Assembly (NCBI GenBank): GCA_036381125.1
Contig: DASVDK010000088.1
Location: 1 to 7,956 of the forward strand
Source: DASVDK01 sp036381125 [NCBI: Thermodesulfobacteriota bacterium]
Lineage (GTDB): Bacteria > DASVDK01
Reading direction: 5' to 3'
Length of the DNA stretch: 7,956 bases
Below, in pieces: positions 1 through 5,984 of the stretch. Every line of letters begins with the position of its first letter. Within the stretch, counting starts at the first letter, position 1. A program made the position numbers and the translations under genes. The notes beneath the pieces are model-generated. The model did no database searches. It was given only the letters and a program-made list of their open reading frames with translations, and had not been told where the DNA came from.

Positions 1-176
1 GGGATCGGCAGGTACCCGATCAGCGTCACCAGGAAGAGCATCAGCGGGAAGAGGCTGAAGAGGAAGTAGTACGCGAGCTGCGCTGCCTGGCCCGCGCAGT
101 CGTCCTCCGAGACCTCCTTCACCAACCGCCTGGCGACCTCGCCGACCGAGAGTCCGCGCAGCCCGGGTATCGGCAT
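1..176 (-). CDS. YihY/BrkB-family inner-membrane protein, N-terminal fragment (runs off left edge)
   Basis: Reading the minus strand from the ATG at 176 gives 58 codons with no stop before the window edge, so this is the 5' part of a longer gene. The product starts MPIPGLRGLSVGEV, has a charged amphipathic stretch (residues about 12-27, with EVSEDD), then a hydrophobic segment from about residue 32 containing QLAYYFLFSLFPLMLF. An acidic cluster followed by 'AxxLAYYFLFxLFPLxLFL' is the typical start of the YihY/BrkB family (once mislabelled ribonuclease BN): integral membrane proteins of about 300 residues with several helices and no firmly established function. The start is supported by GGAG at 182-185, five bases upstream. 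The gene is separated from the chemotaxis operon by a repeat-rich gap of about 525 bp and is probably unrelated to it. Family assignment is from motif memory on a fragment. Confidence 0.85.
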   Translation of the reverse strand, partial: MPIPGLRGLSVGEVARRLVKEVSEDDCAGQAAQLAYYFLFSLFPLMLFLVTLIGYLPI

Positions 177-190
177 GGAGTCTCCATCAA
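175..190 (-). promoter_or_regulatory. Ribosome binding site and dyad over the YihY-family start codon
   Basis: On the minus strand the sequence TTGATGGAGACTCCATG carries a GGAG Shine-Dalgarno core (182-185) five bases before the ATG. The same bases form a perfect 6-bp dyad, ATGGAG-A-CTCCAT (175-187). As RNA it could fold as a 5-bp stem with a GAC loop that would pair the ribosome site with the start codon. The symmetry is seen directly; a regulatory role is inference. Confidence 0.45.
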
Positions 191-306
191 CGGCTCGCGG
201 CCGCCGTCCGCTCCGCCCGGGGTGAACCCGGGCTCCGCTCCACGCGGGCCTGCGGCCCGCTCCAGACCGGGGGCCGCTCGCCTCGCTCGGCGGCTCCGCC
301 GCCTCG
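186..306. repeat. Composite hairpin repeat, unit I (most complete copy)
   Basis: This 121-bp unit opens with a 26-bp head (186-211, starting ATCAACGGCTCGCGG) that recurs exactly at 307-332. Then come fixed module 1 (217-241), variable segment A (242-265), fixed module 2 ACCGGGGGCCGCTCGCCTC (266-284) and variable segment B (285-306). Module 1 overlaps a perfect hairpin at 215-233 (GCCCGGG, loop GTGAA, CCCGGGC). Segment A is a 7-bp hairpin at 244-260 (GCGGGCC, loop TGC, GGCCCGC). Segment B is a 6-bp hairpin at 289-303 (GGCGGC, loop TCC, GCCGCC). Module 1 recurs exactly at 461-485 and module 2 exactly at 512-530. Nothing here looks protein-coding. The element type is not one I can name. Confidence 0.8.
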
Positions 307-335
307 ATCAACGGCTCGCGGCCGCCGTCCGCGCC
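307..335. repeat. Composite hairpin repeat, unit II (head only, truncated)
   Basis: Positions 307-332 are identical over 26 bp to the head of unit I (186-211). Three bases later a new head begins at 336, so this copy holds only the head and lacks both modules and both hairpins. It looks like a partial duplication or the remnant of a deletion. Confidence 0.75.
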
Positions 336-460
336 ATCAACGGCGGGCAGGCTGCCGTCCGCTCCGGCCGGGGCAAGCCCGCGCTCCGCTCCTCCGGGGC
401 TTCGCCCCGGACCCACACCCGGAGGCCTGCCCGCCTCAGCGGCCGCTACGCGGCCGCCCG
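336..460. repeat. Composite hairpin repeat, unit III (diverged copy)
   Basis: The unit starts ATCAACGGCGGGCAGG and aligns with the unit I head and module 1 over about 56 bp with one 1-base indel and scattered substitutions. Module 1 is at 368-392 and its own hairpin is degraded to about 4 bp. Segment A (393-416) is a perfect 8-bp hairpin at 393-411 (TCCGGGGC, loop TTC, GCCCCGGA). Module 2 is diverged and two bases longer (417-437). Segment B (438-460) is an 8-bp hairpin at 439-457 (GCGGCCGC, loop TAC, GCGGCCGC). The stems share no obvious sequence with those at the same places in units I and IV, but all are perfect inverted repeats. Confidence 0.75.
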
Positions 461-571
461 CCGGGGTGAACCCGGGCTCCGCTCCTCGGCGCGCCGCTCG
501 GCGCGCCCACCACCGGGGGCCGCTCGCCTCTACCGGCGCTCCCGCGCCGGGCGGCAACGGCTCGCGAGCCG
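461..571. repeat. Composite hairpin repeat, unit IV, plus trailing palindrome
   Basis: Module 1 (461-485) matches unit I 25/25 and module 2 (512-530) matches 19/19. Segment A (486-511) forms a hairpin at 488-507 (GGCGCGCC, loop GCTC, GGCGCGCC). Segment B (531-554) forms a hairpin at 533-550 (CCGGCGC, loop TCCC, GCGCCGG). It is followed by a third copy of CAACGGCTCGCG (555-566; also at 188-199 and 309-320), here part of a 14-bp perfect palindrome CGGCTCGCGAGCCG (558-571). This copy lacks the full head in front of module 1. Confidence 0.78.
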
Positions 572-701
572 AGCAAGCCCCGTGCCAGGCCGGCCCGGGC
601 CGCGCGCCGCCTGCCGAGCGTAACACCGGCAGGTCCAGTGCCGCGCGTCCGTTTCCCGCACCGGGCCGCCCTGGCCGGAGCGCCCGCCGCGCCGGGGCCC
701 T
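572..701. other. Non-coding DNA between the repeat array and the receptor gene
   Basis: Apart from the inverted repeat at 610-633 (listed separately) and the 12-bp palindrome CGGCCCGGGCCG at 591-602, I see no gene, promoter or RNA in this stretch. On the minus strand it is the 3' flank of the receptor gene. No T-rich run follows any stem, so a classical intrinsic terminator cannot be called. Confidence 0.5.
610..633 (-). terminator. Candidate transcript-end hairpin downstream of the receptor gene
   Basis: A 7-bp perfect inverted repeat (CCTGCCG at 610-616 and CGGCAGG at 627-633, 10-base loop) lies about 70 bp past the receptor stop codon in the direction of transcription. It has no following T tract, so it is at best an atypical terminator or an RNA 3'-end-stabilising stem. 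Its place at the end of the operon is the main argument. Confidence 0.25.
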
Positions 702-2663
702 CTAGACCCTGAACTGCCCGACCAGGCTGTTCAGCGTGTCGGCCAGGCGGGTCAGCTCCTGGGTGGTACGCGCGATCTCCTCGCTGCCCGCCGCCGTCTC
801 CTTGGTCACCGTGCTGATGGTCCCCACGCTGGCGGCGACCCTGTCGCTCACCGTCGCCTGCTCCCGCGAGGCGGCGGCGACGACCTCGATCATGCGCGCC
901 GTCTCCTCGACGGAGCTGTGCAGCTCCTTCAGGGCCTCCCCGGTCTCGGCCGCGAGCTTGCTGCCCGCCTCGACCTCGCGCACGACGGCCTGCATCGCCT
1001 CGGTCGCGCGCCCGGTCTCGCTCTGGATCTCGCGGATCAGCTCGCCGATCTTGACCGTCGACTCGGCCGACTTCTCGGCGAGCTTGCGGATCTCCTCGGC
1101 GACGACCTCGAAGCCGCGGCCGTGCTCGCCCGCGCGTGCCGCCTCGATGGCGGCGTTGAGCGCGAGCAGGTTCGTCTGGGCGGCGATGTCCTTGATGACC
1201 TCGACGATCTGACCGATCTCCTGGCTGCGGGTGCCGAGGCCGCTCATCATGGCGGCCGAGGCCGAGACGGCCTGCTCGATCGTCGCCATGCCGGCCAGCG
1301 AGGCGCGCACGGTGTCCGCACCCTTCTTGGCGCTGGCCGTCGCCCGGGCGCTGACGCCCTGGCTCTTCTGGGACGTGTCGTAGACGAGGTGGACCGAGTT
1401 GGCCAGCTCCTCGATCGCGCTGGCCGCCTCGGTGGTCTGCCGCGCCTGGTTCTCGGAGCCGGCCGCGAGCTGCTCGGTGGCGGCGGCGATCTGCTCGGAT
1501 GCCGAGGCGACGCTCGCGGCCGACTCCTTGATCCGCCCGATGAGTCCCTTGAGCTGCTCGGCGGTGCGGTTGAGCGCCCCGGAGAGGCGGCCCATCTCGT
1601 CCTCACCCGAGTGCTCCACCTGGCGGGTGAAGTCGCCCTGCGCGAGGATCTGCGCGAAGGCCACGCCGTCGAGGACCGGCCGGGCGAGCTGGCGCGCGAA
1701 GAAGACGGCGCCGAGCGAGACGACGGCGGCCGCCACGAGGACGATGAGCATGACGACCCCGAAGAGCGTGTTGGCCGCCTGGAAGGCGACGCTCGTCGGC
1801 TGCACCGCGATCGCCGTCCACCCGAGCCCCTTGTAGTCCCGGGAGCCGTGCGAGACGGCATAGCCCACCAGAAGCTCGCCGTCGGGCGTGTTCTCGACCC
1901 GCGCCCCCTCCTGGCCGGCCCGGGCCCGTGCGAGCGCCTCGAGCCCCTCGACGCTCTCCGGCCTGACCGTGGCCTCCCTCGGTCGGGCGAGGACCTTCCC
2001 GTTCTTCCCCAGGATGAAGACCTCGACCGGCCGGCCGGCCGCCCGGGTCTCGGCCAGGATGGAGTCGAGCGCCGAGATCACGAAGTCCCAGTCGAACCGG
2101 CTGCTGATCACGCCCGCGGGCTGCCCGGTGATGCCGTCGCGCACGGCGGTCGAGAAGAGGACCGACCGGCCCTGGACCTCGGGGCGTTCCTGGACGTCCG
2201 CGACGTGGACCTCGCCCCGCATGGCGGCCTGGAACCACGGCTGGTCGGCAACGCTCACCCCCTGCAGGCGGGTCGTGATGGCCGGGTCGCTCGCGGCCAC
2301 GACCGTCCCCGTCGCGTCGAACAGGAGGACGCCCGAGTAGACGCCGTAGGTGCGCGAGAGCTGGTCGAGGGCCTCGACCGCCTTGTCGTAGGTCTGGAAC
2401 TTCAGGGCGCCCTTGAAGACCGCCTGCTCGGCCCACGCCTGGATGTCGCCCCAGCGCGCGAAGAGCAGACGATCGAGGCCGTCGAGCGTCTGGGCGGCGG
2501 CCGACCCCAGCTCCTGGCCGATCGCCCGCTCGAGCGCGCGCCGCGCGCCGAAGTAGGCCATCAGGGCCACCGCGATCATGCTCGTCAGCGAGAGCGCGAG
2601 GAACCGACTGAGGAGACGTGCGGTGAGCGTTCCGTTCACGAGTCGAGCGACACGAGCCAGCAT
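702..2663 (-). CDS. mcp: Methyl-accepting chemotaxis protein (dCache-type sensor, HAMP, MA signalling domain)
   Basis: A transmembrane chemoreceptor of 653 residues that relays a periplasmic signal to CheA. Domains in order: short cytoplasmic N-terminus; TM1 about 18-40; extracytoplasmic sensor about 41-297 with dCache-like landmarks ([11 protein letters not shown] at 140-150, [15 protein letters not shown] at 189-203, [14 protein letters not shown] at 215-228); TM2 about 299-322; HAMP about 323-371 (RPVLDG, DEMGRL); long coiled-coil signalling domain with the conserved hairpin tip at about 488-530 ([28 protein letters not shown]). Each arm spans about 20 heptads by rough count, which suggests the 40H class. 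The protein ends in LVGQFRV and has no C-terminal NWETF-like pentapeptide for tethering CheR/CheB. The amino-acid-binding RxWY-type signature of some dCache receptors is not intact (QPWF), so the ligand is unknown. Starts at ATG 2663 behind GGAGAG (2670-2675). It is the last gene of the che operon and presumably its cognate receptor. Confidence 0.96.
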   Translation of the reverse strand: MLARVARLVNGTLTARLLSRFLALSLTSMIAVALMAYFGARRALERAIGQELGSAAAQTLDGLDRLLFARWGDIQAWAEQAVFKGALKFQTYDKAVEALDQLSRTYGVYSGVLLFDATGTVVAASDPAITTRLQGVSVADQPWFQAAMRGEVHVADVQERPEVQGRSVLFSTAVRDGITGQPAGVISSRFDWDFVISALDSILAETRAAGRPVEVFILGKNGKVLARPREATVRPESVEGLEALARARAGQEGARVENTPDGELLVGYAVSHGSRDYKGLGWTAIAVQPTSVAFQAANTLFGVVMLIVLVAAAVVSLGAVFFARQLARPVLDGVAFAQILAQGDFTRQVEHSGEDEMGRLSGALNRTAEQLKGLIGRIKESAASVASASEQIAAATEQLAAGSENQARQTTEAASAIEELANSVHLVYDTSQKSQGVSARATASAKKGADTVRASLAGMATIEQAVSASAAMMSGLGTRSQEIGQIVEVIKDIAAQTNLLALNAAIEAARAGEHGRGFEVVAEEIRKLAEKSAESTVKIGELIREIQSETGRATEAMQAVVREVEAGSKLAAETGEALKELHSSVEETARMIEVVAAASREQATVSDRVAASVGTISTVTKETAAGSEEIARTTQELTRLADTLNSLVGQFRV

Positions 2664-2733
2664 GGATGTCTCTCCACGAGAACTACCCCTCGTCGGGGCG
2701 CGCCTTCCCCACGAAGACGCCCCCGTCCCACCG
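2664..2733 (-). promoter_or_regulatory. cheB-mcp intergenic gap with receptor ribosome binding site
   Basis: This 70-bp gap is the longest inside the operon. It carries GGAGAG at 2670-2675, with GGAG eight bases before the receptor ATG. A weak 4-bp stem (CCCC at 2686-2689, GGGG at 2695-2698) is the only other structure. I see no convincing -35/-10, sigma-28 or sigma-54 promoter, so read-through from cheB is the simplest view. Confidence 0.5.
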
Positions 2734-3840
2734 TTACCTGCGTGCGCGAGCCAGGGCGTCGATGGCGCGGCCGATCTCCTCGCCGAGCCGCCCCACCGGC
2801 GCCACGACGTCCGCGAGACCGGCCCGGACGGCCGACCCCGGCATGCCGTACACCACGGACGTGGACTCGTCCTGACAGAGCGCGATCCCGCCCGCGGCCT
2901 TGACGGCGGCGAGCCCGTCGGTCCCGTCGTTGCCCATCCCGGTGAGCACGACCGCCACGGCGCCGGCGCCGTAGACGCGCGCCACCGATTCGAAGAGGCG
3001 GTTGACCGACGGCCTCAGCGTGATCGCCGCCGGCTCGTCCGAGACGCACAGGCGCGCCCCCTGCGCGCCCGCCCCGCCGGCGACCACCGTGAGGTGCCGC
3101 CCCCCCGGCGCGACGTAGACCCGGCCGGGCTGGACCGGCTCGCCGTCGCGCGCCTCGCGGGCCGGCAGGCCGGTCGAGTCCTCGAGGAGCTGCGCGAACG
3201 CCGCCGTGAAGTGCGCCGGCATGTGCTGCGCGACGAAGACCGGCGCCTCGAGCGGCGCGCGCAGCTTCGCGAGCACCGCCTGCAGCGCCATCACGCCCCC
3301 CGTCGACGCCCCGATGGCCACGCCGCACCGGGGCGCCCGGCGCACGGCCTGGACCTCGGGCGGCCGCGGCGCACGGTCGCGGCGGCCGTCGATCGGCGGG
3401 CGGAGCGACCGCCCGCGCACGGAGGCCGCGGCCAGCACCTTCGCGATCAGCTCGTCGCGCAGCGCCCCGAGGTCCATCGAGACCGAGCCGTCCGGCTTGG
3501 TCACGAAGTCGACGGCCCCCTGCGCGAGCGCCCTCAGCGTCACGTGCGCCCCGGCGGCGGTGCGCGCGGAGACCATCAGCACCGGCGTCGGCCGGCGCCG
3601 CATGATGGCCTCGAGCGTCGCCAGCCCGTCCTGACCCGGCATCTCCACGTCGAGCGTCACCACGTCGGGCTCGAGCGCGAGCAGGCGGTCGAGCGCGGCG
3701 TCGCCGTCGGCCGCCTCGCCGGCCACCGCGACCCGCGGGTCCGACGCGAGCAGCCGCGCGAGCGCCCGGCGGACGAAGTGCGAGTCGTCCACGACCAGGA
3801 CGCGGACCGGCCGCGCCGCCCTGGCCGACGCGACGCTCAC
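2734..3840 (-). CDS. cheB: CheB: protein-glutamate methylesterase/glutamine deamidase response regulator
   Basis: Removes methyl groups from receptor glutamates, and in many species deamidates receptor glutamines, when phosphorylated by CheA; cytoplasmic. The 368 residues divide into a receiver domain (about 12-120), a basic/proline-rich linker (about 140-170) and the CheB esterase domain (about 171-366). Receiver residues seen: acidic pair D18-D19, phosphoacceptor D64 in LDVEMPG, and K115 in TKPDG. The catalytic triad fits S179 (GASTGG), H206 (AQHMP) and D305 (GMGNDG), each in its family motif; length is normal. The start is GTG at 3840, chosen because it sits just ahead of the receiver ([10 protein letters not shown]) and overlaps the stop of the upstream mini-ORF as GTGA; a GGAG lies upstream within that mini-ORF. 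Stop is TAA at 2734-2736. All key residues are present, so the enzyme should be active. Confidence 0.97.
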   Translation of the reverse strand: MSVASARAARPVRVLVVDDSHFVRRALARLLASDPRVAVAGEAADGDAALDRLLALEPDVVTLDVEMPGQDGLATLEAIMRRRPTPVLMVSARTAAGAHVTLRALAQGAVDFVTKPDGSVSMDLGALRDELIAKVLAAASVRGRSLRPPIDGRRDRAPRPPEVQAVRRAPRCGVAIGASTGGVMALQAVLAKLRAPLEAPVFVAQHMPAHFTAAFAQLLEDSTGLPAREARDGEPVQPGRVYVAPGGRHLTVVAGGAGAQGARLCVSDEPAAITLRPSVNRLFESVARVYGAGAVAVVLTGMGNDGTDGLAAVKAAGGIALCQDESTSVVYGMPGSAVRAGLADVVAPVGRLGEEIGRAIDALARARR

Positions 3841-3869
3841 GCCGCCCGCTCCGCCGGCTCGCGGCTCAT
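3837..3869 (-). other. 10-codon mini-ORF bridging cheA and cheB
   Basis: The minus strand reads ATG AGC CGC GAG CCG GCG GAG CGG GCG GCG TGA, encoding [10 protein letters not shown]. Its ATG overlaps the cheA stop as ATGA (3866-3869). Its TGA overlaps the GTG start of cheB as GTGA (3837-3840). It fills the whole cheA-cheB gap and could let ribosomes finishing cheA restart and be delivered to the cheB start. The peptide itself is unlikely to have a function. The overlaps are seen directly; the coupling role is inference. Confidence 0.4.
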
Positions 3870-5599
3870 GCCGCCGCCATGTCGCCGGCCAGGGCGAGGA
3901 GCCCGAGCACGTCGGCGATGAGGACGAGCTCGCCGCTGCCGAGCAGGCTCGCGCCGGCGATGCCGCGCACCGGCTGCGGCAGCCGGGCCAGGTAGGGCCC
4001 GAGCGCCTTCAGGACCGTCTTGTCCTTGCCGCAGACCTCGTCGACGAGGAAGCCGACGCGCCGGTCGCCGTGCCGCACCACCACGACCGGCACCGGCGCG
4101 GTGTCGGGCAGCGCGCCCGACTCCGGCGCGCCGAGCGGGAGGGCGAGCGGCATCACCGGGATCGCCTGCCCCCTGAGCAGGTGGACCCGCTGGTGCCCGA
4201 CGATCTGGAACTCCCTGGGCGCCACCCGGATCGTCTCCTCCACGTACGTGAGCGGGAGGCCGTAGAGCCGCCCCGCCACGCGCACGAGGAAGATCTGGAT
4301 CATGGCGAGCGTGAGCGGGACGCGGAGCGTGAACGTGGTGCCCTGCCCGACCTGCGTGGCCAGCTCCACCGTGCCCCCGAGCCCCTCGACGGCGGTGCGC
4401 ACGACGTCGAGCCCGACGCCCCGGCCGGAGATGCGGTCGACCCGGTCGGCGGTCGAGAAGCCCGGCGAGAAGATGAGGCGCCGGACCGCCTCGGGCGTGA
4501 GCGGCGCCTCCGCGTCGGCCGCGGAGAGGAGCCCGCGCTCGGCCGCACGGCGCCGGACCGACGCCTCGTCGATGCCGCGTCCGTCGTCGGAGACCTCGAT
4601 GACCACGTGGTCCTGCGCGTGCCGCGCCGCGAGCCGCACGCGGCCGGTCGCCGGCTTGCCCGCGGCGGCGCGGGCCTCCGCCGGCTCGATGCCGTGGCCG
4701 ATCGCGTTGCGCACGAGGTGGACGACCGGGTCGTGGACCGCCTCGACGATCGCCTTGTCGAGCTCCGTCGCCTCCCCCTCGAGCTCGAGCACCACCGGCT
4801 TGCCCGCCTCCCGCGCGGTGTCGCGCACGAGGCGATGGAACTTCTGGAAGAGCGTCCGGATGGGGACCATCCGGATGGAGAGGACCTCGCCCTGGAGCTG
4901 GTCCGCCAGCCGGGAGAGGCCGGCCGCGACGTCCTCCAGCTCCCGGTGGTGCGTGCGGCGCGAGAGGCTCGCAAGCTGCGACCGGCTCGCCATCAGCTCC
5001 CCGACGAGGTTCACGAGCCGATCGAGCCGGGCCGTCGAGACGCGGATGGTGTCGCCGTCGCGGCCGCGGCGGCCGTCGGCCGCGGCGCGGTCGGCCGGCG
5101 CCGGCTCGGCGCCGGCCGCGACGGCCGGATCGTCCGGCGCCCCCCGGGACCACCCGGCCGCCGGCGCCGCCGCGGCCTCCCCGGCGCCGGCGTGCAGCGC
5201 CTCGAACCGGGCGAGCAGCGACTCCAGCTCGGCGGTGAGCCGGCCGGCGTCCCCGCCCGGCTGGCCCGGCGCGGCCGAGGCGAGCAGCATCCGGCAGGCG
5301 TCGAGCCCGCGCAGCAGGAGGTCGAGGAGGTCCGGACCCGAGGCGAGCGAGCCGTCGCGCACGCGCCCGAGGACGTTCTCCATCGAGTGCGCCAGGGTCG
5401 CCAGGGTCTCCATCCCCATGAACCCGGCGTTCCCCTTGAGCGAGTGCGCCGCGCGGAAGACGCGGTGCAGGACGTCGCGGTCGTCCGGCCGCTGCTCGAG
5501 CAGCACCAGGTCGCGCGCGACCGCGTCGAGCAGCTCTCGGCTCTCGTCGAGGAACTCGCCGTAGAGGCCGGTCAGGTCGGGCTGTCCCGCGTCCGTCAT
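3866..5599 (-). CDS. cheA: CheA: chemotaxis sensor histidine kinase (P1-P3-P4-P5, no P2)
   Basis: The central kinase: it autophosphorylates on a histidine under receptor control and passes phosphate to the receiver protein and CheB. The 577 residues contain: HPt/P1 about 8-130 with phosphohistidine H52 (AAHSLKGNAGFMG); an Ala/Pro/Gly-rich linker about 137-182; dimerisation P3 about 183-247 (LDRLVNLVGELM); ATPase P4 about 248-428 with N box (LVRNAIGHGIE, 295-305), G1 (SDDGRG, 337-342), F box (IFSPGFSTA, 377-385) and G2 (GRGVGLDVV, 392-400); and CheW-like P5 about 429-570. No P2 response-regulator-docking domain fits in the short linker, so it is shorter than E. coli CheA. One oddity: the N box usually reads NAIDHG, and here the Asp is Gly301. 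ATG at 5599 lies nine bases after the cheY stop, with only a weak purine-rich ribosome site. TGA at 3866-3868 overlaps the mini-ORF ATG. Confidence 0.98.
   Translation of the reverse strand: MTDAGQPDLTGLYGEFLDESRELLDAVARDLVLLEQRPDDRDVLHRVFRAAHSLKGNAGFMGMETLATLAHSMENVLGRVRDGSLASGPDLLDLLLRGLDACRMLLASAAPGQPGGDAGRLTAELESLLARFEALHAGAGEAAAAPAAGWSRGAPDDPAVAAGAEPAPADRAAADGRRGRDGDTIRVSTARLDRLVNLVGELMASRSQLASLSRRTHHRELEDVAAGLSRLADQLQGEVLSIRMVPIRTLFQKFHRLVRDTAREAGKPVVLELEGEATELDKAIVEAVHDPVVHLVRNAIGHGIEPAEARAAAGKPATGRVRLAARHAQDHVVIEVSDDGRGIDEASVRRRAAERGLLSAADAEAPLTPEAVRRLIFSPGFSTADRVDRISGRGVGLDVVRTAVEGLGGTVELATQVGQGTTFTLRVPLTLAMIQIFLVRVAGRLYGLPLTYVEETIRVAPREFQIVGHQRVHLLRGQAIPVMPLALPLGAPESGALPDTAPVPVVVVRHGDRRVGFLVDEVCGKDKTVLKALGPYLARLPQPVRGIAGASLLGSGELVLIADVLGLLALAGDMAAA
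5063..5118. repeat. Long perfect hairpins inside the cheA linker-coding region
   Basis: Positions 5092-5118 form a perfect 12-bp inverted repeat (CGGCCGGCGCCG, loop GCT, CGGCGCCGGCCG). Just beside it, GCCGCGGC occurs at 5063-5070 and again at 5079-5086, giving an 8-bp stem with an 8-base loop. Both fall in the DNA for the low-complexity linker between the HPt and dimerisation domains of CheA (the 12-bp hairpin covers about residues 161-169, AGAEPAPA-type sequence). Stem composition and the 3-base loop resemble the intergenic hairpins at 215-571. Confidence 0.7.
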
Positions 5600-5608
5600 C
5601 CCGTCGCC

Positions 5609-5974
5609 CTACGCGAAGACCTGGTCGATCGCCTCGAGGAGCTGATCGGGCTGGAAGGGCTTGTTGAGGAAGAAGCGGGCGCCGAGCGAGAGCGCCGTCT
5701 GCCGGTCGGCCTCGCCCTTCTCGGACGTGAGCATGATGACCGGCAACGCGCTCGTCTCCGGCCGCTTCTTGATCTCGCGCAGCACCTCGAGCCCGTTCAT
5801 CCGCGGCATCATGATGTCGAGGATGAGCAGGTCGTACTGGGCCTGCGGGAGCTTCTCGAGCGCCTCGATGCCGTCCGACGCGATGGTCACGTCGTGCCCC
5901 TTGTACTTCAGGGTGAACGAGATGAACTTCTGCGTCGCCGGCGAGTCCTCGGCAATGAGAATCTTCCGCGACAT
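5609..5974 (-). CDS. cheY: CheY-like single-domain response regulator
   Basis: A 121-residue stand-alone receiver domain and the likely diffusible output of CheA. The fold is complete: first strand KILIAEDS with acidic residues E9-D10, phosphoacceptor D53 in LLILDIMMPRMNG, T83 in IMLTSEKG, aromatic switch position F102 and conserved K105 in FFLNKPF. There is no DNA-binding or enzymatic output domain, so it must act by protein contact. Whether the target is a flagellar switch, a pilus motor or a CheA phosphate sink cannot be told from sequence; it resembles general CheY/PilG-type receivers rather than a clearly enteric CheY. The start is ATG 5974, because a strong AGGAGGG lies just before it and the receiver begins at once; the open frame continuing upstream overlaps cheR and is not needed. 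It lies 8 nt after cheR and 9 nt before cheA. Confidence 0.95.
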   Translation of the reverse strand: MSRKILIAEDSPATQKFISFTLKYKGHDVTIASDGIEALEKLPQAQYDLLILDIMMPRMNGLEVLREIKKRPETSALPVIMLTSEKGEADRQTALSLGARFFLNKPFQPDQLLEAIDQVFA

Positions 5975-5976
5975 GG

Positions 5977-5984
5977 TCCCTCCT
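5977..5984 (-). promoter_or_regulatory. Strong ribosome binding site of cheY, overlapping the cheR stop codon
   Basis: The minus strand reads TAGGAGGGACCATG: the cheR stop TAG (5985-5983) runs straight into AGGAGGGA, followed by the cheY ATG. It is the best Shine-Dalgarno in the operon, so the receiver may be made in excess of its neighbours. It also fixes the cheY start. Confidence 0.8.

Noticed and set aside
186-554. Interpretation of the intergenic repeats as a CRISPR array
   Set aside because: There are only two to three units, with two alternating modules. The 'spacers' are self-complementary and 22-26 bp, and no cas gene is present.
222-623. Plus-strand frames of 133 (222-623) and 79 codons (466-705) in the intergenic region, both starting MNPGSAPR
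   Set aside because: Both begin at a GTG inside repeat module 1, which is why their starts match. The rest is Ala/Arg/Pro/Gly from the hairpin repeats, with no credible ribosome site or domain.
2026-2043. GGCC/CCGG-rich palindromic run inside the receptor gene
   Set aside because: It is a simple run encoding Ala/Gly/Arg/Pro-type codons in the sensor domain and is expected at this GC content.
918-2903. 661-codon open frame on the plus strand opposite the receptor gene
   Set aside because: It is antisense to a clear receptor gene. Its product is an Arg/Asp/Leu/Gly-rich string with no domain, typical of the shadow frame of a GC-biased gene.
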